From positions 21,874-85,873 of the forward strand of contig NZ_JBBEXD010000014.1 of NCBI RefSeq assembly GCF_037782385.1: a stretch of 64,000 bases of DNA, given 5' to 3'. Below the pieces are notes generated by a model that made no database searches, was not told where the DNA came from, and saw nothing but the letters and a program-made list of their open reading frames with translations. Of the stretch, positions 43,374 to 51,152 are shown piece after piece. The first letter of the stretch is position 1. Every line of letters begins with the position of its first letter. The DNA comes from Ascidiimonas meishanensis (GTDB lineage Bacteria; Bacteroidota; Bacteroidia; Flavobacteriales; Flavobacteriaceae). Position numbers and translations under genes: made by a program.

Positions 43374-44273
43374 TCACAGTTCTTTAACAACCTGCTCTAT
43401 GCTTTCAAAGGTGCGAATGGAATCTGGTAATTGATCCATTTTAAGATGCTGAATTTGTTGCCCAAGTATCCAAAGACTATTAGCACCACTTTCATTGATA
43501 TCTTTAGAGAATTCACGAACATAATTTTGCACTTTATCTTTATTAGGCTCAACGGTGAAATAGGACAAAAAGGTAATGCTGGAAAAATATTTAAGAATAT
43601 CTTTTAAACTTTCTAATGGAACTGTTTGTCCAAGATAAATAGATTGATACCCTCTTAAAACTACTTCATAATTTAAATAAAGCAAACCTATTTCGTGAAT
43701 TTCGTTGTCTGGTAAATACAATACAAATACCTTATCTTTTTTGGAAGGTTCAATCATTTGAAGCTTCTCTGTATTGATTAGTATTTTTTGCTTTATAAGA
43801 CTCGTTATGAAATGTTCATGAGAAGGACTGATGGTGTCAGTTTGCCAAAGAAGTCCAAGTTCATTAAGAAGAGGAATGAAAACTTCGTAAAAAACTTCTC
43901 TGAAAGATTTATCAATTAAAAGACTATTATAGGTACTATAAAACAGCGTTTGATCAAAATTAATCATAGCTAGTTTAAAAGCATTTATAGAATGATTTTT
44001 AACACTATTCTCTGATATAATTTCCCTTACCATTACAGGAATAACGTCTTCTTTTAATTTAGCTATTTTGGAAATTTTATATCCGTGATTGTAAAGAAGC
44101 GTTATGTTGAGTAATTTTTGGAGACTACTCAAAGGATAATATCTAATATTGGTGTCTGTCCTATTTGGTTGTAAGAGATCGTAGCGCTTCTCCCATATTC
44201 TAATGGTATGTGCCTTTATTCCTGATAAATTCTCAAGATCTTTTATACTGAAATTTCTCTTAACATTGTTCAT
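43374..44273 (-). CDS. MerR-family regulator with B12-binding-type domain (CarH/LitR-like)
   Basis: From ATG 44273 the protein is 299 residues; TTG 44297 would add eight. The N-terminal MerR helix-turn-helix reads FSIKDLENLSGIKAHTIRIWEKRYDLL. The C-terminal domain carries WQTDTISPSHEH, which is a Wx9EH motif, and EIHEIG, an ExHxxG motif with the cobalt-ligand His. Together these are the signature of B12-dependent light-sensing repressors of carotenoid genes. It heads the operon crtI-crtB-crtZ on the same strand, so it probably controls pigment synthesis and itself. Confidence 0.88.
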   Translation of the reverse strand: MNNVKRNFSIKDLENLSGIKAHTIRIWEKRYDLLQPNRTDTNIRYYPLSSLQKLLNITLLYNHGYKISKIAKLKEDVIPVMVREIISENSVKNHSINAFKLAMINFDQTLFYSTYNSLLIDKSFREVFYEVFIPLLNELGLLWQTDTISPSHEHFITSLIKQKILINTEKLQMIEPSKKDKVFVLYLPDNEIHEIGLLYLNYEVVLRGYQSIYLGQTVPLESLKDILKYFSSITFLSYFTVEPNKDKVQNYVREFSKDINESGANSLWILGQQIQHLKMDQLPDSIRTFESIEQVVKEL

Positions 44274-44294
44274 CTTTTCATAGTATATATTAAA

Positions 44295-44348
44295 CAAAAA
44301 TACTTATTTAACTTGGTAAAACATAAAAGATTTAGTTAAATTACCAAG
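44295..44348 (-). promoter_or_regulatory. Candidate promoter and operator of the carotenoid regulator
   Basis: A perfect 8-bp inverted repeat (CTTGGTAA at 44312-44319 and TTACCAAG at 44341-44348, 21 bases apart) lies about 40-75 bases upstream of the regulator ATG. TATTTTTG, a TAnnTTTG box on the minus strand, sits at 44295-44302. The repeat overlaps where the -33 region would be, so a regulator bound there could block transcription. The match to MerR operators is inferred. Confidence 0.4.
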
Positions 44349-44549
44349 ATAATCGATTTACGACCATTATTATTCTCCAAAATAGAGTAAAGTTTGTTCA
44401 ACATAATTTGGAAGAAGTAAAATTTTATGAAGCAATACAGACACAACAGTGGTAAGTAAGACGATTTCTTTGATCAGTAAGGTTGGGATGTGTTAAGAAT
44501 AAGAGAGAAGCAGAAATGATTTTAAAATAAATCTACAAATTTTTTGTAT

Positions 44550-44576
44550 AAAAAAAGCCCACCTTTCGGTGTGGCC
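44550..44576 (-). terminator. Terminator of the tRNA operon
   Basis: On the minus strand GCCACACC-GAAA-GGTGGGC forms a stem with one unpaired base, followed by a run of seven T. It is placed 5 bases after the tRNA-Leu end. Confidence 0.7.
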
Positions 44577-44580
44577 TTTG

Positions 44581-44664
44581 TGCCCACGACTGGATTCGAA
44601 CCAGCACGTCCTTTCGAACACCACCCCCTCAAGATGGCGAGTCTACCAATTTCTCCACGTGGGC
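44581..44664 (-). tRNA. tRNA-Leu (GAG)
   Basis: The 84-base gene folds with acceptor stem GCCCACG/CGTGGGC, a D arm with GAG/CTC, a long variable arm and the T-arm GGTTCGAATCC. The anticodon stem CCATC/GGTGG carries loop TTGAGGG, anticodon GAG. CCA is not encoded (discriminator A at 44581). It follows the tRNA-Lys genes in the same transcription direction. Confidence 0.93.
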
Positions 44665-44695
44665 AGAAATATTTGGAAAGATACTCATTACGCAG

Positions 44696-44768
44696 TGACC
44701 CGACTGGGGCTCGAACCCAGGACCCCAACATTAAAAGTGTTGTGCTCTACCAACTGAGCTATCGAGTC
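44696..44768 (-). tRNA. tRNA-Lys (TTT), copy 3 in transcription order
   Basis: The 73-base gene has acceptor stem GACTCGA/TCGGGTC, T-arm GGTTCGAGCCC and anticodon loop CTTTTAA with TTT. CCA is not encoded. It is identical in the mature part to the other two copies. Confidence 0.95.
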
Positions 44769-44795
44769 AAAAAAATAAAGCCTCCGCAAAGGCTT
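44769..44795 (-). terminator. Hairpin with T-run between tRNA-Lys copies (first)
   Basis: On the minus strand AAGCCT-TTGCGG-AGGCTT is followed by TATTTTTTT directly before the 5' end of tRNA-Lys copy 3. It has the form of a terminator, although it precedes a further tRNA. Confidence 0.6.
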
Positions 44796-44811
44796 CATTT
44801 GTAGTTATTTG

Positions 44812-44884
44812 TGACCCGACTGGGGCTCGAACCCAGGACCCCAACATTAAAAGTGTTGTGCTCTACCAACTGAGCTATCGAGTC
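44812..44884 (-). tRNA. tRNA-Lys (TTT), copy 2
   Basis: This is identical in sequence to the neighbouring tRNA-Lys genes, 73 bases, anticodon TTT. Together with its downstream hairpin region it forms one of two 116-bp direct repeats. Confidence 0.95.
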
Positions 44885-44911
44885 AAAAAAATAAAGCCTC
44901 CGCAAAGGCTT
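44885..44911 (-). terminator. Hairpin with T-run between tRNA-Lys copies (second)
   Basis: This is an exact repeat of the hairpin at 44769-44795, 116 bases away, again just before the 5' end of the next tRNA-Lys. Confidence 0.6.
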
Positions 44912-44927
44912 CATTTGTAGTTATTTG

Positions 44928-45000
44928 TGACCCGACTGGGGCTCGAACCCAGGACCCCAACATTAAAAGTGTTGTGCTCTACCAACTGAGCTATCGAGTC
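44928..45000 (-). tRNA. tRNA-Lys (TTT), copy 1 (first transcribed)
   Basis: This 73-base gene has acceptor stem GACTCGA/TCGGGTC and anticodon TTT. It is the first of the cluster in its direction of transcription. CCA is not encoded. Confidence 0.95.
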
Positions 45001-45132
45001 AAATGCATTTCAGTAATGCGGGTGCAAATATAATATCAATTATTTACTTTGCAAGGCTATTTTACCATAAATTTGTTTTTTTTTAATAGAATTACATAAA
45101 GTCTTGTTTACTACTAATTTGATTCTTTTTAT

Positions 45133-45645
45133 ATGATAATATTGATAGGATATATGGGCAGTGGAAAATCTACTATTGGAAGGGTTCTTTCTAAATCTCT
45201 TCAGAAAAAATATTATGATTTAGACCATTTTATTGAAAAGAAAGAAAATAGTAGTATTTCAAAGATTTTTCAAAGCAAAGGCGAGATCTATTTTAGAAGA
45301 AGAGAACGTGAACTACTTCAAGAATTGCTTATTGAAAATGAAGATATTATTTTATCTCTTGGAGGAGGAACACCATGTTTTGGAGATACTATGGAAATAA
45401 TAAAAAACGCTACACCTAACGTTTTCTATCTGAAATTATCTGTACAGGCATTAACAGAGCGTCTTAAGCACGAAAAAGGCACTAGACCTCTTATTAGTCA
45501 TTTAGAGACGGATGAAGCACTTGAAGAATTTATTAGAAAACATATTTTTGAGCGCAATTTTTATTATCTGCAAGCGCATAAAAGTATAAATGCCGATCAT
45601 AAATCGGCCGAAGTACTCGCTCAAGAGATTATGGAATTATTGTAA
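45133..45645 (+). CDS. aroK: Shikimate kinase
   Basis: The 170-residue P-loop kinase phosphorylates shikimate in aromatic amino acid synthesis. The Walker A is GYMGSGKST (residues 6-14), DLDHFIE carries the shikimate-binding Asp, FRRRERELL the conserved Arg, and ILSLGGGTPCF the GGGT loop. The length and motifs fit. Its end overlaps the convergent PRT gene by nine bases. It is monocistronic. Confidence 0.95.
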   Translation: MIILIGYMGSGKSTIGRVLSKSLQKKYYDLDHFIEKKENSSISKIFQSKGEIYFRRRERELLQELLIENEDIILSLGGGTPCFGDTMEIIKNATPNVFYLKLSVQALTERLKHEKGTRPLISHLETDEALEEFIRKHIFERNFYYLQAHKSINADHKSAEVLAQEIMELL

Positions 45646-46140
45646 GTAAACAGCATCGTCTTCCCCGTTAAAATCTACGGTGATATGCTCTTGTAGACTG
45701 GTAGATAGTGAAATACCCTTAAAGTCTGCTTTTACAGGATATAATTTGTGATTTCTATTGACGAAAACAGCGGTTTTAAGTTTTTTCATCGGAACTTGCA
45801 AAAAGTGTTTCACACAGTGCACTAATGTAGAACCTGAATTTAATACGTCATCTATTAAAACTACTGCTTTGTTTTGATATTCTTCTTCGGGAATACTAGT
45901 TTCTATAGCCTCAAAAGGATTTTTTTTATTGATTTTTATATGGCAAATTGTAATCTTGATGGTGGTAATTTCTTCTAGAATATTTCCTAGCTTATCGGCA
46001 AATTTAGATCCCTCTGGTGCAATTCCGGCTAAAATGATTTCTTCTTCATGCGCAAAAGTTTCATAAATCTGCCAAGCAATTCTTCTTACCTTATGCTGGA
46101 TTTGCTCATGAGATAATATTTTATTTGGAATATTGTTCAT
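45637..46140 (-). CDS. Phosphoribosyltransferase-family protein (PyrR-like)
   Basis: The 167-residue protein has the PRPP-binding loop VVLIDDVLNSGSTL and a type I PRTase fold. It resembles PyrR-like or hypoxanthine-type phosphoribosyltransferases; the base specificity is unclear. Its start overlaps the upstream methyltransferase stop by four bases, forming a three-gene operon with the S4 protein gene. Confidence 0.85.
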   Translation of the reverse strand: MNNIPNKILSHEQIQHKVRRIAWQIYETFAHEEEIILAGIAPEGSKFADKLGNILEEITTIKITICHIKINKKNPFEAIETSIPEEEYQNKAVVLIDDVLNSGSTLVHCVKHFLQVPMKKLKTAVFVNRNHKLYPVKADFKGISLSTSLQEHITVDFNGEDDAVYLQ

Positions 46141-46736
46141 AATGATTTTTTTTCAAAGATAAAAAAGAGTTCATTTCCCGCACGTGGTTTTATTGAATTG
46201 TAACAGCGTTCTAATACATGAATATGAAATAAGGGAGAAAATAGTTGTTGATATTCTCTTAATGAACCACCAAAAGGTGGTCCGTTAGGAGTTAATTCAA
46301 AATCAAATAAAACACCAGCAACCTTTCCTTTAGGCTGGAGACACGCAGCAAGATGAGTGGCATATTTTTCACGTAAATTTGGTGACAATGCACAAAAAAA
46401 GGTCTGTTCAATAATGAGATTATAGGTTTGATGATGTTTGAAGAAGTCTTCTTGATGTAATTGAACTTCCGGAAAATCTGGATTCGCTTCCTTGAAAAGC
46501 TGAAGCGGCAGCCTTGCGAAATCAAGAATATGAACGTTATGAAAGCCTTTTGAAAGAAAATAACTAGCCTCATGAGCATTTCCTGCACCGGGAATTAAAA
46601 TTTTTAAATCGGTATTCTCTAACTGATCTATATATTCTTTGATTGGGGTAGAAACATATCCAATATCCCATCCTGTTTGATTGTTAGTATATCTTTCTTG
46701 CCAATAAATATTATTCAGTTCCTTCATTTTCTGCAT
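46137..46736 (-). CDS. Class I SAM methyltransferase, TPMT-like
   Basis: The 199-residue protein has the SAM motif I LIPGAGNAHEASYFLSKGF and a later EQTFFCALSP, typical of the thiopurine S-methyltransferase family. The acceptor is unknown; bacterial members methylate thiols, selenium or tellurium compounds. Start ATG 46736, or 46727 (MKELNNIYW); it overlaps the S4 gene upstream. Confidence 0.85.
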   Translation of the reverse strand: MQKMKELNNIYWQERYTNNQTGWDIGYVSTPIKEYIDQLENTDLKILIPGAGNAHEASYFLSKGFHNVHILDFARLPLQLFKEANPDFPEVQLHQEDFFKHHQTYNLIIEQTFFCALSPNLREKYATHLAACLQPKGKVAGVLFDFELTPNGPPFGGSLREYQQLFSPLFHIHVLERCYNSIKPRAGNELFFIFEKKSL

Positions 46737-47097
46737 CGTCTATATAATCATCAATAGAGCGTCTATCTTTTTTTGTGGGTCTACCCAATCCTTTTTTTCG
46801 ATAATGATCTTTTGCATATTGCAAGAGCTCTTTATGCTCAAAGGCATCTTTAGGTGTAGTGTCTTTTCGATAGATGTCAACTAATTTTGCACCAACCCTG
46901 CTCTTTGGAATATCTAGTATGGTTAATTGATAATCTATCTGGTTTTTGCGAACCACTAACTTATCTAAAGGGTAAATTTCTTTGCCGGGTTTAGCAATAT
47001 GCTCATTGATGCGGATATGTCCTTTTTTACAGGCCTCTGTGGCCATATTTCGGGTTTTGTAATATCGGGTGCACCAGAGGTATTTATCAATGCGCAT
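46711..47097 (-). CDS. S4-domain RNA-binding protein (Hsp15-like)
   Basis: The 128-residue protein starts with the S4 domain (MRIDKYLWCTRYYKTRNMATEACKKGHIRINEHIAKPGKEI), which binds RNA. The basic tail (HYRKKGLGRPTKKDRRSIDDY) follows. It resembles Hsp15, which recycles free 50S subunits carrying nascent chain. First gene of the operon that continues with the methyltransferase and PRT; the stop overlaps the methyltransferase by 26 bases. Confidence 0.88.
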   Translation of the reverse strand: MRIDKYLWCTRYYKTRNMATEACKKGHIRINEHIAKPGKEIYPLDKLVVRKNQIDYQLTILDIPKSRVGAKLVDIYRKDTTPKDAFEHKELLQYAKDHYRKKGLGRPTKKDRRSIDDYIDDAENEGTE

Positions 47098-47178
47098 AAG
47101 TACAATTAAAAATCTTAGTTAATGTCTTAAGCAAAAATAAGGGAAAATTGTATCTTGCGCACTTTAATTCTAATTACA

Positions 47179-48123
47179 ATGATGAAATTTGGAAGAAGTA
47201 TTTTAATACTACTTTTTGTGACTACCGCCTTATGGAGTTGCAATAATAATGACGACGACAATAACACAGAAGAGATTCGAGATGTTGGTGAAGTTACCTT
47301 AGAAAATGATGCGGAGATTTTAGAATATTTAGAAACCCATTTTTACAATTACGAAGATTTTCAAGAACCTGTGGCTGAAAGTTTTGACTTTGTTATTCGG
47401 TTTGATACAATTGCTGGTGAAAACTCAGATAAAACCGCGTTAATTGATCAGGTAGTGGAGAGTAGCATAGTACTTCAAGACAGAGAAGACAATGATATTA
47501 CGTTTAAATATTACCATATTGAGGCTGTAGAAGGAGAAGGGAACGGACTTACTATTTCAGATTCTGCCTATGCTCGTATCAATGGTTTATTATTGGATGG
47601 AACGGTGTTTGAAAATTTTACAGCGGTACCTACTTGGTTTGATTTTCTTGGGAATAGAACAGTAACAAATCCAGGCTTGATTAGAGGTTTCGCTGAAGGT
47701 TTAACAAAATTTAAGGGAGGTCTTGCACCAGTTGATAATGGAGATGGCACCTTTAGTGTAGAAGGCTTTGGAGTGGGTGCTTTTATAATTCCATCTGGCT
47801 TGGCGTATTTCAATAATCCTCCAACTGCGTTAATTCCGCAGTATGCTCCCTTAATATACACGGTTCAATTATATTCTGTAAATGAAGCAGATCATGATTT
47901 AGACAGTATTCCATCTCGTCTTGAAGATATAGATGGCGATGGGAATCCTGCCAATGATGACTCAGATGATGATAGAGTTCCTGATTATCTGGATGCAGAT
48001 GATGATAATGATGGGGTCTTGACTAGTGAAGAGTATGATAGAAACGGAGATGGTATTCCAGATGATACTAATGGCGACGGAATTCCAGATTATTTAGACA
48101 GAGAAACTAGACAGGCCTCGTAA
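47179..48123 (+). CDS. FKBP-type peptidyl-prolyl isomerase-like lipoprotein with Asp-rich C-terminus
   Basis: The product is about 314 residues, with ATG 47179 or 47182; a TTG at 47155 would extend it but is unlikely. It has a lipoprotein signal (LWSCNNND) and an FKBP-like domain (about 90-235: AYARINGLLLDGTVFENFTA, GLIRGFAEGLTKFKGG, FIIPSGLAYFN). The C-terminal 60 residues hold DIDGDGNPANDDSDDDRVPDYL and DANDGV-like calcium-binding thrombospondin-type-3-like repeats. Periplasmic or outer-membrane location is expected. Confidence 0.85.
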   Translation: MMKFGRSILILLFVTTALWSCNNNDDDNNTEEIRDVGEVTLENDAEILEYLETHFYNYEDFQEPVAESFDFVIRFDTIAGENSDKTALIDQVVESSIVLQDREDNDITFKYYHIEAVEGEGNGLTISDSAYARINGLLLDGTVFENFTAVPTWFDFLGNRTVTNPGLIRGFAEGLTKFKGGLAPVDNGDGTFSVEGFGVGAFIIPSGLAYFNNPPTALIPQYAPLIYTVQLYSVNEADHDLDSIPSRLEDIDGDGNPANDDSDDDRVPDYLDADDDNDGVLTSEEYDRNGDGIPDDTNGDGIPDYLDRETRQAS

Positions 48124-48319
48124 TAATTATCTTTTATTGTATTGAATTGATAAATTTTTTATGAATTTTAGCACGATTCTAAGGTTTTACTTTAGCTGTT
48201 TTAAGGAGTGACAGCTAATCGTTTATTGATATCATTTCTATCTCTGCAAATTAAATCTTTCCTTTTTGTAGATTAAATTGTTTGTATTAAATGCGGTAAT
48301 CTTAAAAAGAAAAGAAATC
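48124..48319. other. Intergenic stretch before the precursor relic
   Basis: About 196 bases of AT-rich sequence with no gene I can support. The 415-base gap between the FKBP gene and the porin gene is otherwise filled by the relic at 48320-48455 and by the hairpin at 48481-48520. Confidence 0.5.
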
Positions 48320-48455
48320 ATGAAAAAAACTTCTTAAAAATTTGAAACTCAACAAGGACAAAGTAGCCAGATTTGATGCAAATCAAGTTAGCGGTGGATA
48401 TAAAACTGGATGAAGGTATGCAGGCACATTTTACTGTTGTATCAATTATTTGTAG
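48320..48455 (+). pseudogene. Frame-broken lanthipeptide-like GG precursor relic
   Basis: ATG 48320 is followed by a run of seven A; one A too many puts a stop in the sixth codon. If that base is dropped, the frame reads MKKLLKNLKLNKDKVARF, then DANQVSGGYKTG and a TGA (48411). Past that TGA the same frame continues RYAGTFYCCINYL to TAG 48453-48455. This is the typical Bacteroidota class I lanthipeptide-like pattern (KLKLNKxxVA...GG). No lanthipeptide synthetase is in the window. A sequencing error in the poly-A run alone would not restore the full peptide because of the TGA. Confidence 0.55.
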
Positions 48456-48480
48456 TAAATGAATTGTATTTTTAATGCAA

Positions 48481-48520
48481 AAAAGGAGGCTAAATACTAA
48501 GTATTTAGCCTCCTTTTTTT
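48481..48520. terminator. Strong bidirectional terminator
   Basis: A near-perfect palindrome (AAAAGGAGGCTAAATACT, 48481-48498, with its complement at 48500-48517) is bordered by A on the left and T on the right. It sits between the relic and the convergent porin gene and can stop both. Confidence 0.9.
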
Positions 48521-48538
48521 AGAATCTTGTTTATTGCG

Positions 48539-49114
48539 CTATAATTTAATAGCCAAGCTAAGAATAAGCTGTTCTGGTCTGGTATCAATTCTTCCAGATC
48601 CAGAAAGACCAACAAATTGAGCTTCATTGCTACTGAAGCCTCTTTCATATCTAAGGTCTATCCCTAAGTTACCTAAACTTAAGGCAGCACCTATATTTAA
48701 ACCAACAGTAAAATCATTTTCCACATCGTTCAGTACAATTCCATCTAGATCTGTATCTAAAATATATTGTAATGAAGGTCCGGCAAAAACACTCAAGGGG
48801 CCTACGACATCTAATCCTAATAAAATAGGCGCGTCAAGTTTACTCATATCAAACTTATCACCATCATAGTCACTTTTAGTTTTGGTGTACACTAATTCTG
48901 GTCTCAAATAAAGTTTTCCAAGGTCTACTTTTCCCCAAAAACCTACATGATATCCAACGTTTGCTGTAGGATCTTCTGCAATGTTTCCAGCATCTCTAAA
49001 ATACTCACCATTTGAATTATAATTAAGTCCTACTTTGATTCCAAAACCAGAATCTTTTTGTGCCATCATATTTGCACTTGCAAATAATAACAACACAATA
49101 ATTGCTTTTTTCAT
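48539..49114 (-). CDS. Outer-membrane beta-barrel (porin-family) protein
   Basis: The 191-residue protein has a signal peptide (MKKAIIVLLLFASANMMAQ) and alternating hydrophobic strands of an 8-stranded-type barrel. Features are KDSGFGIKVGLNYNSNGEYF at the start, GYHVGFWGKVDLGKLYLRPELVYTKT in the middle, and RPEQLILSLAIKL as the terminal strand. It fits the small porin-like family common in flavobacteria; its function is unknown. It follows the split transketolase genes on the same strand but has 50 bases between. Confidence 0.85.
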   Translation of the reverse strand: MKKAIIVLLLFASANMMAQKDSGFGIKVGLNYNSNGEYFRDAGNIAEDPTANVGYHVGFWGKVDLGKLYLRPELVYTKTKSDYDGDKFDMSKLDAPILLGLDVVGPLSVFAGPSLQYILDTDLDGIVLNDVENDFTVGLNIGAALSLGNLGIDLRYERGFSSNEAQFVGLSGSGRIDTRPEQLILSLAIKL

Positions 49115-49164
49115 AAGTTTCAGTTTTAATGTTAGAACAGCATAAGTATCAAATACCTTACCAT

Positions 49165-50118
49165 TTATTTTCTTTTCAACACTTTTAAAACTGAATTTAC
49201 GATTGCTTTATTGTTCAAACCGTATTTTTCCATGAGTTGCTCTGGTGTTCCACTTTCACCAAAAGTATCTTGGGTGGCTATAAATTCTTGAGGAGCAGGG
49301 TTATGTTGTGCTAGAACTCGGGCCACACTCTCTCCTAATCCACCGAGATAATTATGCTCTTCTGCTGTAACAACACATCCCGTTTTTTTAACAGAGGTTA
49401 AAATAGCGTCATCATCAAGAGGTTTGATAGTATGTATGTTAATTACTTCGGCTGTGATACCTTTTTCGTTAAGCTCTTCTGCAGCCTCCAACGCTTCCCA
49501 AACTAGATGCCCTGTGGCAATAATAGTCACATCATTTCCTTCTTGGAGTTTAATTGCTTTACCAATTTCAAATTTTTGATTTTCAGGCGTGAAGTTTGCT
49601 ACTTTTGGACGTCCAAATCTAAGATAAACAGGTCCGTAATAATCGGCAATGGCTAAAGTAGCAGCCTTTGTTTGATTGTAATCACAAGTGTTAATAACCA
49701 CCATGCCAGGAAGCATTTTCATAAGACCAATATCTTCCAAAATTTGGTGAGTAGCCCCATCTTCACCCAAAGTAATACCTGCATGAGAAGCACATATTTT
49801 TACGTTTTTATGGGAATAAGCAATAGACTGTCTTATTTGATCATATACCCTTCCGGTAGAGAAGTTGGCAAATGTTCCTGTAAAAGGTATTTTACCTCCT
49901 ATAGTTAATCCAGCAGCAATTCCCATCATATTAGCCTCAGCAATCCCGATCTGAAAAAACCTTTCTGGGTTTTCTTTAATAAAGTCGTCCATCTTCAAAG
50001 AACCAACCAGATCCGCACAGAGGGCAACTACATTTTCATGAGTTCTTCCAAGTTCTGTAAGTCCGTCTCCAAAACCACTGCGAGTATCTTTTTTTCCTGT
50101 ATCTGTGTATTTTTTCAT
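49165..50118 (-). CDS. Transketolase C-terminal subunit
   Basis: The 317-residue protein holds the pyrimidine-binding and C-terminal domains of transketolase: KDTRSGFGDGLTELG, ICASHAGITLGEDGATHQILEDI, then a C-terminal GHLVWEALEAAEELNEKGI...VVTAEEHNYLGGLGESVA. ATG 50118 is the natural start; TTG 50133 is upstream but would leave only one base to the N-subunit stop. The thiamine-diphosphate partner is the N-subunit, 16 bases upstream. Together they transfer two-carbon units in the pentose phosphate pathway. Confidence 0.93.
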   Translation of the reverse strand: MKKYTDTGKKDTRSGFGDGLTELGRTHENVVALCADLVGSLKMDDFIKENPERFFQIGIAEANMMGIAAGLTIGGKIPFTGTFANFSTGRVYDQIRQSIAYSHKNVKICASHAGITLGEDGATHQILEDIGLMKMLPGMVVINTCDYNQTKAATLAIADYYGPVYLRFGRPKVANFTPENQKFEIGKAIKLQEGNDVTIIATGHLVWEALEAAEELNEKGITAEVINIHTIKPLDDDAILTSVKKTGCVVTAEEHNYLGGLGESVARVLAQHNPAPQEFIATQDTFGESGTPEQLMEKYGLNNKAIVNSVLKVLKRK

Positions 50119-50134
50119 AATTCTACAACTCAAA

Positions 50135-50980
50135 TTAATAATCTCCTAAGGTTTCTGGGTTTTGTGTAAGTGCTTTTTCTAATTGTTCATCATTAGGAGC
50201 TTTACCATGCCATGCATGTGTATGCATCATAAAATCTACACCATTCCCCATTTCTGTATGAAGTAATACGCAAACCGGTTTGCCTTTGCCGCTTCTGGAT
50301 TTTGCTTCATTCATTCCTTTAATGATAGCTTCTAAACTATTTCCTTCTTTGATTTCTAGCACCTCCCATCCAAATGCAGAGAATTTAGCATTTAAATCGC
50401 CTAAAGGTAAAACTTCATCTGTAGCTCCGTCTATTTGTTTGCCATTTACATCAATAGTAGAGATAAGATTATCAACCTTATTTCCTGCTGCATACATAAT
50501 AGCTTCCCAGTTCTGTCCTTCCTGCAACTCACCATCACCATGAAGACTATAAACTAATTTCTTCTCTCCGTTTAATTTTTTTGATAGGGCAGCTCCAATA
50601 GCAACAGACATTCCCTGACCTAAGGATCCTGATGCAATGCGAATTCCTGGTAAACCTTCATGGGTAGTAGGGTGTCCTTGTAGTCTGGAATTAATAAGCC
50701 TAAAAGTATTTAGTTCTTCTACTGGAAAATAGCCTTTTCTTGAAAGTACGCTATAAAAAACAGGAGAAATATGACCATTGGATAAGAAAAACAAATCTTC
50801 ACCAATCCCATCCATTTCAAATCCCTCTTTCAAATCCATGATATCGTTATACATTGCCACGAAAAATTCGGTGCAACCTAAAGAACCTCCCGGATGTCCA
50901 GAATTTACCTTGTGTACCATGCGCAGAATGTCTCTTCGAACCTGCGTCACAAGATCAGTAAGCTGTTGTGTATTAGCCAT
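50135..50980 (-). CDS. Transketolase N-terminal subunit
   Basis: The 281-residue protein carries the thiamine-diphosphate/Mg-binding domain: GHPGGSLGCTEFFVAMY near the start, the HGDGELQEGQNWEA GDG...N motif and DVNGKQIDG. It is the other half of a split transketolase, common in Bacteroidota and archaea. Start ATG 50980. Confidence 0.95.
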   Translation of the reverse strand: MANTQQLTDLVTQVRRDILRMVHKVNSGHPGGSLGCTEFFVAMYNDIMDLKEGFEMDGIGEDLFFLSNGHISPVFYSVLSRKGYFPVEELNTFRLINSRLQGHPTTHEGLPGIRIASGSLGQGMSVAIGAALSKKLNGEKKLVYSLHGDGELQEGQNWEAIMYAAGNKVDNLISTIDVNGKQIDGATDEVLPLGDLNAKFSAFGWEVLEIKEGNSLEAIIKGMNEAKSRSGKGKPVCVLLHTEMGNGVDFMMHTHAWHGKAPNDEQLEKALTQNPETLGDY

Positions 50981-51124
50981 TGTGAGTAGTTAAAATTAAA
51001 AATTTTTCAAAAGTAAGTTTTTATTAAAGGGTGGCAAAGATATCACGGAATCATTTTTTAACGAATCTTGGTTAATAAGAGTTAATTTTAAATTTTAATT
51101 AAGGAGGTTTGATAGGTAGTTAAT

Positions 51125-51132
51125 TATATTTG
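51125..51132 (+). promoter_or_regulatory. -7 promoter box of tgt operon
   Basis: TATATTTG is placed 28 bases before ATG 51153. A TTTG at 51108 is too close to be the -33 element. Confidence 0.5.
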
Positions 51133-51152
51133 CCACCAAACAGGGATGGTTA

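Noticed and set aside
44544..44804. Open frames across the tRNA cluster
   Set aside because: They lie over tRNA genes in other frames and have no homology or start signal; they are chance.
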